Assembly (NCBI GenBank): GCA_031399065.1
Contig: JANNOM010000083.1
Coordinates: 1-64,000 of the forward strand
Source of the DNA: JADCRZ01 sp031399065
Lineage (GTDB): Bacteria > Bacteroidota > Bacteroidia > Chitinophagales > Chitinophagaceae
Direction of reading: 5' to 3'
DNA length: 64,000 nucleotides
Below, one piece after another: positions 48,589 through 57,993 of the stretch; position 1 is the first letter of the stretch; each line of letters begins with the position of its first letter. Below the pieces are notes generated by a model. The model was given only the letters and a program-made list of their open reading frames with translations. It was not told the origin of the DNA and did no database searches. Made by a program: the position numbers and the translations under genes.

Positions 48589-49641
48589 TTACTCAGGTGT
48601 GGCCTGCTTGTCCATATCCGCCAGCGGGTGTGCAGCAGAGCCAAATTCGGTGGAGTAAAGCTTTATGAGCAGCACGAACAGGGAGATGACGATAGGCCCG
48701 AAAATAAGACCTATAAAACCAAATAGGCTCACCCCTGCAATTACCCCGAGGATGGTAACCAGTGGGTGGGTATCGCCCAGTTTTTTCTGCAGTACCATCC
48801 TGAAAAGATTATCTACCGTGCCTATAATGCCGAAACCGTATACCAGCATTACTATCCCCTTCCAACTTTCTCCCTGCGCAAAAAAGATGATACTGATAGG
48901 TACATAAGCCATAGCTGCACCTACCACCGGAAGCATAGATGTAATACAGGTGATGGCGAACCAGAAAAAAGGTTCTTTCAAACCCAGGATAAGGTAAGCG
49001 ATGAGGCCCATAATACCCTGGGCAAGAGCTATTAAAGGGATCCCGATGGCATTGGAAGCTACCATTACGTTGATTTCGTGCCCCACCTTATTGGTATTCT
49101 TGTCGCTCATGGGTAAAAATTCGGAACATATCCTTTCCATTTTGCGACCGCTGGTCAGCATGAAATATAATAAGAAATACATCATGGCAATGGATGCTAT
49201 GGTATTGAAGGTGGCTCCCAGTACAGTCGGTATCTTTTGAGCAACGATAGCACCTGCGGATTTTAAATTCGACTCGCTGATAATACCAACCCCTAATTTT
49301 TTTTCCAGCTGGTCAACAAAACGGGTAATTGATCGGGTAATTTCAGCACTATGCTCAATGGCGAAATTGATACGGGACGACAGCAAATTAACTACGAGCC
49401 AAACCGGTACCATTATGATGATAAATGAAGTGAACATTAATAAGGCTGCTGATTTTCCGGGGGTCCACTTCCTCACGTGAATGAGCCTGAACATTCGTTT
49501 ACGCATTAGTACATAAAGCGTAAGAGCACCCAGAAAGGCAGGAATAAAACCGTTCAATGTGCTGAAAATCAACCCTCCTAATAGAAGTATAATGAGCAAA
49601 AATGAGATCTGGCGTAGTTTGCTGTTGTCGATGTAATGCAT
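48589..49641 (-). CDS. AI-2E family transporter
   Basis: This 350-aa protein has eight predicted membrane helices in the family pattern. The start LRQISFLLIILLLGGLIFST is followed by the middle extracytoplasmic segment and the conserved PVVGAAMAYVPISIIFF and GDTHPLVTILGVIAGVSLFG FIGLIFGPI. The family includes putative AI-2 exporters and Na+/H+ antiporters. The substrate is not known here. Confidence 0.92.
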   Translation of the reverse strand: MHYIDNSKLRQISFLLIILLLGGLIFSTLNGFIPAFLGALTLYVLMRKRMFRLIHVRKWTPGKSAALLMFTSFIIIMVPVWLVVNLLSSRINFAIEHSAEITRSITRFVDQLEKKLGVGIISESNLKSAGAIVAQKIPTVLGATFNTIASIAMMYFLLYFMLTSGRKMERICSEFLPMSDKNTNKVGHEINVMVASNAIGIPLIALAQGIMGLIAYLILGLKEPFFWFAITCITSMLPVVGAAMAYVPISIIFFAQGESWKGIVMLVYGFGIIGTVDNLFRMVLQKKLGDTHPLVTILGVIAGVSLFGFIGLIFGPIVISLFVLLIKLYSTEFGSAAHPLADMDKQATPE

Positions 49642-49796
49642 ATAGCAGGATTATTAAGGCTTTAAATTAGTTATAATATAGTTTGCCGGGTTGCTAATTT
49701 ACTTCATTTGCCAGACACTTAGTATGGGCCCCCTTTATTGGCCTTAATGTTGCATTAATAAATGTAATACGTACCTAAGTAAATGTAGAGAAGATA

Positions 49797-50171
49797 ATGA
49801 AAGATGATATTCCAAGAGTACTGATTGTAGACGATGAGATGGATATTTGTTTCGTTCTCAGCAACATGTTCAAGAACCAAGAGGTTTTTTCAGAATATGC
49901 CAATTCCCTGGCGGAGGCGCAATTGTTAATGAAATCTCATCATCCCACTATTTTAATACTTGATAATCATCTCCCCGATGGCCTCGGAGTAGAATTTATT
50001 GAACACGTTAAACAGGCTTATCCTGATACTAAAATAATAATGATAACCGCGCATGATACTGCTTCGGATAAAATGCTGGCTCTTAAAAACGGAGCTGATT
50101 ATTTTATCGGTAAGCCCTTTTCCATTTCTACTGTAAAGCATACGATAGACTGCCTGTTGAATCGTGCCTGA
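49797..50171 (+). CDS. Stand-alone response regulator receiver protein
   Basis: The 124 aa form a complete receiver domain and nothing more. VLIVDDEMDICFVLSNMF has the acidic pair, the phosphorylated Asp is in ILILDNHLPDG, and the switch residues are Thr in MITAHDT and Lys in FIGKPFS. There is no output domain and no histidine kinase next to it, so it is a CheY-like single-domain regulator. It is divergent from the AI-2E gene. It could act by protein contact or as a phosphorelay element. Confidence 0.93.
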   Translation: MKDDIPRVLIVDDEMDICFVLSNMFKNQEVFSEYANSLAEAQLLMKSHHPTILILDNHLPDGLGVEFIEHVKQAYPDTKIIMITAHDTASDKMLALKNGADYFIGKPFSISTVKHTIDCLLNRA

Positions 50172-50304
50172 TAATAAGCACTGTCTGTAGAATTTTTTTC
50201 CCATACTCATCTGTTAAATCAACAAATTGGTCAGTTTTTATTTATTATTTATCATGATCAGCGGATGAGAATGCTGGCAAGGTTTTTCTATTTAACATTA
50301 AGTA

Positions 50305-50317
50305 TACAATAATTGTA
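50305..50317. promoter_or_regulatory. Palindrome ahead of a small membrane protein gene
   Basis: TACAAT-A-ATTGTA is a perfect 6-1-6 inverted repeat, 20 bases before the start codon of the gene at 50338. It could be an operator; the binding protein is unknown. Confidence 0.35.
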
Positions 50318-50337
50318 CACCTTCAAATAACAACTTC

Positions 50338-50487
50338 ATGGGAAATCTTCTTTATTTAGTGGCCGTTATCTTAATCATAGCATGGGCAGTTGGATTCTTG
50401 GGCTACCAGGCCGGCGGTATTATTCATATTTTGCTGGTAATAGCTGTGATAGCTATTTTATTAAGGGTTATCAGGGGAGCTGCATAG
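50338..50487 (+). CDS. Lmo0937 family small membrane protein
   Basis: The 49-aa product is almost wholly two membrane helices (LLYLVAVILIIAWAVGFLGY and IIHILLVIAVIAILLRVIRG). The GYQAGGIIHILLVIAVIAIL segment is the family signature. Such proteins are widespread in Bacteroidota and Firmicutes and often stress induced, with unknown function. It is followed by its own terminator. Confidence 0.85.
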   Translation: MGNLLYLVAVILIIAWAVGFLGYQAGGIIHILLVIAVIAILLRVIRGAA

Positions 50488-50509
50488 CTTAACTTATTAC
50501 CAAAAAATG

Positions 50510-50548
50510 AAGGGTATGTATGTTGGTTCATCCAGGATACATACCCTT
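50510..50548. terminator. Terminator after the Lmo0937-like gene
   Basis: AAGGGTATGTAT (50510-50521) pairs with ATACATACCCTT (50537-50548) over 12 bp with a 15-base loop, followed by a T-rich stretch. Confidence 0.85.
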
Positions 50549-50673
50549 TATTTTTATTTATTTTGCGGCTAAAATGTTAAAGGGGGGCTAAAGTTCGCTG
50601 TTGAGCGAAAACATTTCAGGATTTAAGCCGTTATCACTTACCGGTAATGCTTTGTTCAAAAAATCAGTTATAA

Positions 50674-51462
50674 ATGATGAGATCTATTAATTTCCGTTTA
50701 AAACCGTTTTTATTTATTGCAGTGATACTTGCAGCGAGCTTTAGCTTTTTACAGGCTGTACCATATCACAATGGTAAAGCCGATAAAAATACTAGTAAAA
50801 GCACCCTTCGCTCGGCAAGTAACGAGATAAGCAATATGCAATTGTACGAAGATCTTCAACTAGATTCACTCCATTTATCAAAAGAAGCATTTATATATGC
50901 GATGCAAGGACTTGACAGTCTGCAATCCGCAGGTCTCGTTACAAACGACAGTATAATTTCTATTGTCGATTTCAGCCTTCCATCCAGTAGTAAAAGACTT
51001 TTCGTTATTGATTTATCCTCCGGAGCATTGCTGTTCAACACTTTCGTATCTCACGGAAAAAATTCAGGAAGAGAAATAGCTACCCGCTTTTCAAATAAGC
51101 TAAACAGCTTTGCTAGCAGTCTTGGATTTTACATTACCGGAAATACCTATAAAGGTGAACACGGTTATTCTCTCCGTCTAAACGGTATAGAAAAAGGAAT
51201 TAATGACAATGCATTGAACAGGGGGATTGTGATGCACAGTGCCGCGTATGTAACCGAAAAACTGATCAGCAAACAGGGATATATTGGTCGCAGCCTCGGT
51301 TGTCCTGCTGTGCCTGTCGCACTACATAAAGCCATCATAGGAACTATCAAGAATGGAAGCTGCCTGTTTATGTATAGCCCCGATAGAAAATATATAGCTC
51401 ATACGAGGATTTTTAAATCATCTTTTCTCTTTCCACAATTGCTCGTCAACGAAGAAGTTTAG
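50674..51462 (+). CDS. Murein L,D-transpeptidase catalytic domain protein (YkuD_2), copy 2
   Basis: This 262-aa paralogue of the gene at 47719-48510 has a signal peptide (FLFIAVILAASFSFLQAVPY). The catalytic core has GIVMHSAAYVTEKL (His) and RSLGCPAVP (Cys), and the domain entry SKEAFIYAMQGLDSLQ. In place of HG the sequence is HS. It overlaps the convergent L,D-transpeptidase gene by 17 bases. Confidence 0.9.
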   Translation: MMRSINFRLKPFLFIAVILAASFSFLQAVPYHNGKADKNTSKSTLRSASNEISNMQLYEDLQLDSLHLSKEAFIYAMQGLDSLQSAGLVTNDSIISIVDFSLPSSSKRLFVIDLSSGALLFNTFVSHGKNSGREIATRFSNKLNSFASSLGFYITGNTYKGEHGYSLRLNGIEKGINDNALNRGIVMHSAAYVTEKLISKQGYIGRSLGCPAVPVALHKAIIGTIKNGSCLFMYSPDRKYIAHTRIFKSSFLFPQLLVNEEV

Positions 51463-52849
51463 GATCTGTAAACAGGCGACGGGCTAGTTTTGCGTCATGA
51501 TCATAAATGTCTTCTGCATTTTTTAAAGTACCGTTATTATCCGCCCAGGTTGTGTAATAGGAAATCAATACAGGTACCGGTTCTTTCACCTTTACATATT
51601 TCTCCGTTTCACTGTTCATGGCACTATCTATTTTTCCGGGTGTCCATTCCGGCTGATCCTGCAGCAGGTACCGCGCCATTTTTGCGGGGTCGCTCAGGCG
51701 AATACAACCATGACTGTAGGCCCGTTTATCTTTATTGAAAAGCTCTTTATAGGGAGTATCATGAAAATAAATATTGAAGCTATTGGGAAAAAGGAATTTC
51801 ACCTTACCAAGATCATTCTTTTCTCCGGGTAGTTGCCGCACTACAGGCAGGCCGTTTACCTCTCCTGTTATCTCCATGTTCTTTTCTTCCAGGTAGTTTT
51901 TATTCTTTTCCATGGACGGTATAATTTCCTTTTTTACTATGCTTTCCGGAAGGTTCCAGTAAGGGCTGAACACCACCTGGTTAAGATTGCCGGAGAACAT
52001 GACCGTATTATGTCCTTCTTTACCTACCACGACATCCATATCAAATGCTAAAGCATTCCCATTTTGTACGTGTAATTTAAACTCGGGGATATTTACCAGT
52101 ATCAGCCTTCCCTGTGGAGCGGCGGGCATCCATTTCATTCGTTCCATATTTACCAGCAACTGCTGCACTTGCAACGTGAGAGAATCTTTGTAAACGCGGC
52201 CTCCAGCGGAGTCCGGCCGGCTACGGATACTGTCTACCCATGTTTTTAATTGCTTACGGAGTTGATTGTAGGAGGGATTAACCACGCCTTCATTACCTGA
52301 TACCAGTGTTTCTTCTGCGAGAATAAGTACCGGTTTTTTTATGGCAGGTATCGACCCTTCCAGTATTCCTGCCCTTGTATCGGCATCGCTGTATTTAGTC
52401 CATGCATAATTAATGAATCTCCAGGTAAGCGAAAGTTCCGTTTTAATTATATCGGCGTCTGAAGCGGAAGGAGCAATACTGTCATCCGTCATCAGGTTAT
52501 CCAGCCTGCTGTCAAGCGATTTCCGGGCACTGTCTTCCGTATAGTCGTAAAGACTGTTGAAGGCAAAAGTCTGTTCCGTAAGTCCCTCGCTATTAAACCA
52601 GGCAAACTGGTAATTTCGGGCATTATAAAAACTACGCATGTCGTTAGAGATGGTATCGTTAAGCTGCTGCAGGGTAATAAATTGCTCAACTGCGAGGCTA
52701 TCGAGAAAAAGATCGCTATAGGAATTAGCTTTTGTAATGGCGGTGTTTCTTTCAGTTAGTTTTTTTGACGTTCCCGTAACGGGTGGGGTGTTTTTACAGG
52801 CCAGGAAGAAGAGAGAAATTATTAAAAACGCTACTATAGATTTTTTCAT
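51446..52849 (-). CDS. L,D-transpeptidase lipoprotein of the YcbB/LdtD type
   Basis: This 467-aa protein has a lipoprotein signal ending SLFFLACKN. A scaffold-like N-terminal half contains FYNARNYQFAWFNSEGL, followed by the YkuD catalytic domain near residue 240 (GRLILVNIPEFKLHVQNGNA). The active site is KRAYSHGCIRLSDPAKMARY with His and Cys. Such enzymes make 3-3 crosslinks in peptidoglycan that resist most beta-lactams. It belongs to another YkuD branch than its neighbours. Its 3' end overlaps that of the convergent gene. Confidence 0.95.
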   Translation of the reverse strand: MKKSIVAFLIISLFFLACKNTPPVTGTSKKLTERNTAITKANSYSDLFLDSLAVEQFITLQQLNDTISNDMRSFYNARNYQFAWFNSEGLTEQTFAFNSLYDYTEDSARKSLDSRLDNLMTDDSIAPSASDADIIKTELSLTWRFINYAWTKYSDADTRAGILEGSIPAIKKPVLILAEETLVSGNEGVVNPSYNQLRKQLKTWVDSIRSRPDSAGGRVYKDSLTLQVQQLLVNMERMKWMPAAPQGRLILVNIPEFKLHVQNGNALAFDMDVVVGKEGHNTVMFSGNLNQVVFSPYWNLPESIVKKEIIPSMEKNKNYLEEKNMEITGEVNGLPVVRQLPGEKNDLGKVKFLFPNSFNIYFHDTPYKELFNKDKRAYSHGCIRLSDPAKMARYLLQDQPEWTPGKIDSAMNSETEKYVKVKEPVPVLISYYTTWADNNGTLKNAEDIYDHDAKLARRLFTDPKLLR

Positions 52850-52877
52850 GCATTAGCGTATTTCAAAAGCCATGCCT

Positions 52878-53519
52878 TTAAACGCTGCTAACCGGATGTT
52901 TATCACCGGTTTTATTTTCCGGTATTGAAACGCGTTCTCTTTCCGGAAGTATATTAAAACTTCTGCGGTGATGATGACAGGTACCGTGCAATTCAATAGC
53001 TTTCCGGTGTTCGGCAGTGCCATAGCCCTTGTTATTGCTCCAGAGGTAATGAGGAAACTGTTCATGCAACTGCTGCATATAGGCGTCCCTATATGTTTTT
53101 GCCAGTACGCTGGCGGCGGCTATAGACGCATAAATGCCGTCTCCTTTTATAATGCAATGGTGGGGTACGCTTTTATAGGGATTGAACCGGTTGCCATCGA
53201 TCAGCAACAGTTCCGGGTATACGGGTAATTGTTCCAAAGCCAGGTGCATGGCTTTAAACGAGGCTTTCAATATATTGATCGTATCTATTTCTTCCACCTC
53301 TACCTGCGCTACGGAATATGCGATGGCTTTTTCTTCAATATAGGGCCGCAGATCGTTTCGTTCTGCCGGTGATAATTGTTTAGAATCGTTCAGCAGGGGA
53401 TGAAAAAACTTTTTGGGAAGTATAACGGCGGCGGCAAATACAGGACCTGCATAGCAACCTCTGCCAGCTTCATCGCATCCCGCTTCTACGTATTTGTTAT
53501 GATAATAGCCTTTAAGCAT
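52878..53519 (-). CDS. rnhB: Ribonuclease HII
   Basis: This 213-aa protein opens EAGCDEAGRGCYAGPVFAAA with the catalytic Asp-Glu pair. The third acidic residue is in LLLIDGNRF and the last lies in AKTYRDAYMQ. It ends with the HRKAIELHGTCHHHRRSFNI region and a 20-residue tail. It cuts RNA-DNA hybrids and single ribonucleotides in DNA. Confidence 0.97.
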   Translation of the reverse strand: MLKGYYHNKYVEAGCDEAGRGCYAGPVFAAAVILPKKFFHPLLNDSKQLSPAERNDLRPYIEEKAIAYSVAQVEVEEIDTINILKASFKAMHLALEQLPVYPELLLIDGNRFNPYKSVPHHCIIKGDGIYASIAAASVLAKTYRDAYMQQLHEQFPHYLWSNNKGYGTAEHRKAIELHGTCHHHRRSFNILPERERVSIPENKTGDKHPVSSV

Positions 53520-53669
53520 ACTGTACTTCTCCTGCGCCGGGTAAACCGGCGGTAACCTGGTAAGCAGCGAAAATAAAAATCTTTCGCCAACATTTTTGCG
53601 ATGTTGGGAAATAAATGAAATGCGCTATCACGCATGCTTTATATACCTGCATAAACCCCGGCAATTAAC

Positions 53670-53677
53670 TAATTTTG
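53670..53677 (+). promoter_or_regulatory. -7 box of the heme A synthase gene
   Basis: TAATTTTG matches TAnnTTTG, 16 bases before the ATG at 53694. Confidence 0.5.
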
Positions 53678-53693
53678 CATTAATTTTTTAATT

Positions 53694-54626
53694 ATGGCAG
53701 CTATCAGGCGATGGACCCTCGCTACTTTTATTCTTACTTTCCTGGTAATTATTGCCGGAGGTGTGGTGCGTACCACCCAAAGCGGTATGGGCTGTCCTGA
53801 CTGGCCAAAGTGTTTCGGTCAATGGATCCCGCCGATGAATGAAAGTCAGCTTCCGCCGGATTTTGAGAAATATTTGGAAAAGCAGGATATCGATCACACG
53901 TTCAACGCGCTGCACACCTGGATAGAATACATTAACCGGCTGGTAGGTGCCCTGCTGGGTCTGTTTGCCGTTATACAGGCTGCTTTGCTGTTTAATAAAA
54001 GAAAACAGTACCGTACACCTTTCCGGCTGGCACTGGGCTTCCTGTTGCTGGTGGTACTTACCGGCCTCTTCGGTGCGATAGTGGTAAAGCTGAACCTGGC
54101 ACATCTGAGTATTTCCGTTCACTTGTTTTTTGCCATAGCCCTTTTGCAGATACAACTGGCACTGATACTTTCGTTAAAGGAAAAAACAGGGGTGCTGCCG
54201 TTGGAGCGTAAACTGCGCAGCATGTTGCTGGCTTTCCTTTTCATTTTAATAGTGCAAAGTGTTCTGGGAACCATGGTGCGCATATATGTAGATGATGTAT
54301 CCAAAGCGCTCGGCTACCAGCAGCGGGATACCTGGCTGGCTGCGCTGCCTTTAAATTTTCTGCTGCATCGTTCATTTTCATGGGTAGTGTTATTATTGTC
54401 GTTATTGCTTGCCTGGCAGGTGCGGCAAATGGGGGATATTAAAAATAAAGTCTGGACCATGACGGCGTTTGTAATACTGAATATGATAGTAGGTATCGTG
54501 CTGTTCTATGCAGGTATGCCTGCCGTGGCGCAGCCTTTACACCTTGTAATGGCCGCCGCCGCCATTACGCAGACGATAAGCGTGTTACTGCAAACGAAGC
54601 CGGTACGCAATAACATTACTATATAG
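53694..54626 (+). CDS. ctaA: Heme A synthase (CtaA/Cox15)
   Basis: The 310 aa form eight membrane helices in two four-helix halves. The family signature VVRTTQSGMGCPDWPKCFGQ lies near residue 22, and heme-binding histidines lie in ALHTWIEYINR, LAHLSISVHLFFA, LLHRSFSWV and QPLHLVMAAAA. It converts heme O to heme A for cytochrome oxidase. No oxidase subunit genes are adjacent. Similarity to SCO function at 19.8 kb suggests a respiratory chain with CuA oxidase. Confidence 0.94.
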   Translation: MAAIRRWTLATFILTFLVIIAGGVVRTTQSGMGCPDWPKCFGQWIPPMNESQLPPDFEKYLEKQDIDHTFNALHTWIEYINRLVGALLGLFAVIQAALLFNKRKQYRTPFRLALGFLLLVVLTGLFGAIVVKLNLAHLSISVHLFFAIALLQIQLALILSLKEKTGVLPLERKLRSMLLAFLFILIVQSVLGTMVRIYVDDVSKALGYQQRDTWLAALPLNFLLHRSFSWVVLLLSLLLAWQVRQMGDIKNKVWTMTAFVILNMIVGIVLFYAGMPAVAQPLHLVMAAAAITQTISVLLQTKPVRNNITI

Positions 54627-54672
54627 CCGTTGCAATAGGGCAGTGGTTGCCAATATAAAACCCCTCTTCTTC

Positions 54673-56904
54673 ATGAAGCGATTTACCCGCAGTATTTATT
54701 ATTCTTTTCCCATACAGTTGCTGCTGCTTCATTTCAAGAAATTCCAGGTATTGCTTATTTTCTGGTATCTTCTTTTCAGTGCCATTAACGGCAGTTTCCT
54801 GAAAGGCTTCGGTGTGGATTCACTCTTTCTGGCTCCGGAATACCTGGGCAACGTAAACTGGCTGAGTGTTTCCTTCGTCGGCGTTTCCATAGGCATTTTT
54901 ATTATGAGCTGGAATGTCACCACTTTTATTCTATTCAGTCGTCATTTTAAGTTCCTCGCCACCACCACGAATCCCTTTCTCAAATACTGTATCAATAATG
55001 CACTGCTGCCGCTTATATTCCTGGTGTTTTATTTTGTAAAAGCCACTTCTTACGACATCTACAAAGAGCTGCTGCAATGGCCCGATATACTGGTGCTGAC
55101 CGCCGGGTTCTTATGCGGGTTCGTTTCCCTGTTAGCCGTTTCTTTTTATTATTTTTTCCGGGCAGATAAATCGATCGCCCTGCGCATTATGCCGGTATTG
55201 AGTGACCCGGAACTGTTTAAACGGGAGTTTACCGGCGATGTAACCATCATGCAAAACAAGAGCAGGCTTATAAAAGTGCACTCTTACGTGAATTCCTTTT
55301 TTTCCGTTAAGGCGGTAAGAGATGTGTCGCATTACAGTAACGCATTTATAGAAAAAGTATTCAGCCGTCACCACCTGGTGGCGGTAATTGCCATTTTTAT
55401 TGCCTTGTTCTTTTTATTTGTGGTCGGCTTTTTTATGGATAACAGCATTTTTCAGTTGCCGGCAGCTGCGAGTGTTACGGTGTTTTTTGCAATACTGGTA
55501 GCAGTAGCGGGGGCCTTCTCTTATTTTTTACAAAGCTGGAGTATCCCCTTTTTTATCGTTATTATCCTCCTGTTTAATTTATTGTATAGGTTCGACGTGA
55601 TAGACCCTACCAATAAAGCGTATGGACTTAATTACAGTAATAGCATACCCCGCCCGCCGTATACCAGGGAGGCCCTGCTGCAATTGTGTACGCCGGATAA
55701 AATAGCGGCAGACAAGCGGCAAATGATATCGGTACTGGAAAACTGGAAACGCAAACAATCCTCGCCCAAGCCCTTGTTATATTTTATTACTACCAGCGGT
55801 GGAGGCACGCGAAGTGCCACTTTTACCCTGAACGTACTGCAAAGACTGGATAGTCTGAGCGGGGGTAAACTGATGGACAAAACCTTCGCCATTACGGGAG
55901 CGTCCGGCGGTATGTTGGGGGCTGCTTACTTCAGGGAACTGGCACGCAGCCGTTCGGCCGACCCATCCATGCGACTGCAGGATAGAAAATATGTCGATCA
56001 TATTTCCGGCGATTTACTCAATCCCATGCTTTCTTCCTTTGTGGCGCGCGACCTGGCTTCCCCTGCACAGAAGTTTAAGGTGGGGGATTACACTTATATC
56101 AAAGACAGGGGTTATGCTTTTGAGCAAAAATTGTCGGAGAATACAGGCGGTTTGCTGAACAGGCAATTGAGAAGCATAGCGGCGGACGAAAAAGAAGCCA
56201 GGGTGCCTCTCCTCTTTTTTAATTCCGTTGTTACCAGCGACGGACGCAAAATGATACTGAGTACACAACCCGTGAGTTTTTTAATGAGACCATTGTACGA
56301 TACCAGCCAGGTATCTTCCATAGATCCCGATGCAGTGGACTTTGCCGCGATGTTCGCCAAACAGGACCCTATGAATCTCCGGATGCTGACGGCTTTACGA
56401 ATGAACGCCACTTTTCCCTATATTTTACCCAATGTATGGCTTCCTTCTTCGCCGGTAGTGGATGTAATGGATGCAGGGCTGCGGGACAATTTCGGCCAGG
56501 AATCTGCCCTCCGGTTCCTGTTCGTATTTAAAGACTGGATAAAAGAAAACACTTCAGGAGTAGTACTGATACAGATCCGTGACCGGAAGAACGGCGGCTG
56601 GGAGCATCCTTTTCAGTCTAAAAAAGTAACGGATATCTTTACCCGCCCGCTTTTGCTGCTGCAAAACAACTGGCACAAAATGCAGGAATATAACCAGAAC
56701 GACCTGCTGAGTTTATCGATGGATGTTTTGGATGGTAAATTAAGCCGGCTGGCTTTCGAGTACGTACCCCGCCAGGAAGAAGTGGCCGCAGCACTCAATT
56801 TCCATCTCACCAAAAGAGAAAAGCAGGATATTTTCGAATCGTTGACGAGCCCATCCAACGAAAAGGCTTTTCGTCAATTCAGCATAAAGCTGGGGGCTCG
56901 TTAG
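54673..56904 (+). CDS. Patatin-like phospholipase with multi-helix membrane domain
   Basis: This 743-aa protein is counted from ATG 54673. The first 320 residues contain about eight membrane helices (for example VLLIFWYLLFSAINGSFL and HLVAVIAIFIALFFLFVVGF). The patatin domain begins near 365: the oxyanion motif SGGGTRSATF, nucleophile Ser in ITGASGGMLG near 410, and the catalytic Asp in VMDAGLRDNFG near 600. It would hydrolyse membrane lipids at the inner membrane. It overlaps the convergent lipid kinase by four bases, so the two lipid enzymes may be functionally linked. Confidence 0.88.
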   Translation: MKRFTRSIYYSFPIQLLLLHFKKFQVLLIFWYLLFSAINGSFLKGFGVDSLFLAPEYLGNVNWLSVSFVGVSIGIFIMSWNVTTFILFSRHFKFLATTTNPFLKYCINNALLPLIFLVFYFVKATSYDIYKELLQWPDILVLTAGFLCGFVSLLAVSFYYFFRADKSIALRIMPVLSDPELFKREFTGDVTIMQNKSRLIKVHSYVNSFFSVKAVRDVSHYSNAFIEKVFSRHHLVAVIAIFIALFFLFVVGFFMDNSIFQLPAAASVTVFFAILVAVAGAFSYFLQSWSIPFFIVIILLFNLLYRFDVIDPTNKAYGLNYSNSIPRPPYTREALLQLCTPDKIAADKRQMISVLENWKRKQSSPKPLLYFITTSGGGTRSATFTLNVLQRLDSLSGGKLMDKTFAITGASGGMLGAAYFRELARSRSADPSMRLQDRKYVDHISGDLLNPMLSSFVARDLASPAQKFKVGDYTYIKDRGYAFEQKLSENTGGLLNRQLRSIAADEKEARVPLLFFNSVVTSDGRKMILSTQPVSFLMRPLYDTSQVSSIDPDAVDFAAMFAKQDPMNLRMLTALRMNATFPYILPNVWLPSSPVVDVMDAGLRDNFGQESALRFLFVFKDWIKENTSGVVLIQIRDRKNGGWEHPFQSKKVTDIFTRPLLLLQNNWHKMQEYNQNDLLSLSMDVLDGKLSRLAFEYVPRQEEVAAALNFHLTKREKQDIFESLTSPSNEKAFRQFSIKLGAR

Positions 56905-57800
56905 GGCTGCAAAAGCCGGATGGCCTTTCGGGATATTTTTATTTCCAGCAGTTCATGTGTATTTACCGGCTCTCCGTCAATATGAAGGGGTGCCCGGCCC
57001 GGGTTGGCGATAGTTAGGCCAGGGGTCTGAAAATACAGGATGTTTTTGTTCTGAATCGCTTTGGTAGTATCCTGGCGTTTATACCATCCCTTCAGTTGGC
57101 CGAAAAGGTAAAAGGGCAATAATAATTTACTTGTTTTCTTTACCACTACGATGTCCAGCAGGCCATCGCTCAGGCTGGCTTTGGGAGCGATGGTGAAATT
57201 GTTACCAAACTGATTGCTGTTGGCGATACTGATAAAATAGGCTTCTGCCGAAAAGGTTTGCCCGTTTACGGAAAGTACAAAAGGGTAGGTTTTGCCATTA
57301 AAAAAATTACGCAGGGAAATGCGTATATAGGTGGCAAGCCCTCTTTCAGGCTGCTGTGCAAATTCGTGTGCAACCCGCGCATCGAAGCCCAGTCCGCAAA
57401 GCATGCAGGAGAATAATCCGTTGAGGTAAAACCCGTCCACATAGGAAGCGTTCCCCTTAACTATTACATCCAGCGCTTTTTCAGCCGATACGGGTATACC
57501 GGCGCACAGTGCCAGTCCATTACCCGAACCCATCGGGATAATCCCCGTATTTACATCCATACCTGCCAGTTCAGAAGATACAGCGTTCACTGATCCGTCG
57601 CCCCCGCAGATAACGATATCTGTTATTTTTTCATTAATTATCCTGTTTTTCAGAAAGCCATAATTTCCAGCAGCGTTAGTATATATTATCTCAAAGGGTA
57701 TTTTTGCGGCTTCAGAGGCCCGGATAATAGTATCCTTTATCACAGATTTACCTTTTGTACCCGATATGGGGTTGATGAGGTATACGATTTTACGCTCCAT
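56901..57800 (-). CDS. Diacylglycerol/lipid kinase family protein
   Basis: This 299-aa protein has the DAGK catalytic domain. The start is KIVYLINPISGTKGKS, the nucleotide loop is VICGGDGSVNAVSSELAG, and GIIPMGSGNGLALCAGIPVS is present. The C-terminal domain has SLSDGLLDIVVVKKTSK and ends with HIDGEPVNTHELLEIKI. It would phosphorylate a lipid such as diacylglycerol or a sphingoid base; the family also includes sphingosine-kinase-like proteins in Bacteroidota. Confidence 0.92.
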   Translation of the reverse strand: MERKIVYLINPISGTKGKSVIKDTIIRASEAAKIPFEIIYTNAAGNYGFLKNRIINEKITDIVICGGDGSVNAVSSELAGMDVNTGIIPMGSGNGLALCAGIPVSAEKALDVIVKGNASYVDGFYLNGLFSCMLCGLGFDARVAHEFAQQPERGLATYIRISLRNFFNGKTYPFVLSVNGQTFSAEAYFISIANSNQFGNNFTIAPKASLSDGLLDIVVVKKTSKLLLPFYLFGQLKGWYKRQDTTKAIQNKNILYFQTPGLTIANPGRAPLHIDGEPVNTHELLEIKISRKAIRLLQP

Positions 57801-57867
57801 CCTGCAAAGTAATTATAAATAGAATGTGTAACGCATGAATTCTCTATGCCATCTGGCAGATAAATTG

Positions 57868-57875
57868 TACCTTTG
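57868..57875 (+). promoter_or_regulatory. -7 box upstream of typA
   Basis: TACCTTTG matches the consensus, 118 bases before the typA ATG. This implies a leader of about 110 nt in which no riboswitch was recognised. Confidence 0.5.
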
Positions 57876-57993
57876 CGCCTCGTTAAAAACGTTCTTGTAC
57901 AGATCTGCCCTAAAAAGCAACCGGACTGGAACTAAGATGAATTAAACAACGTCCGCAGGCCATTTGAGATCGTTTTTAAACTTTAATTTTATT

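Noticed and set aside
51446..51462. Frameshift or gene fusion at the overlap of the two transpeptidase genes
   Set aside because: Both genes are complete and convergent; a 17-base 3' overlap is unremarkable.
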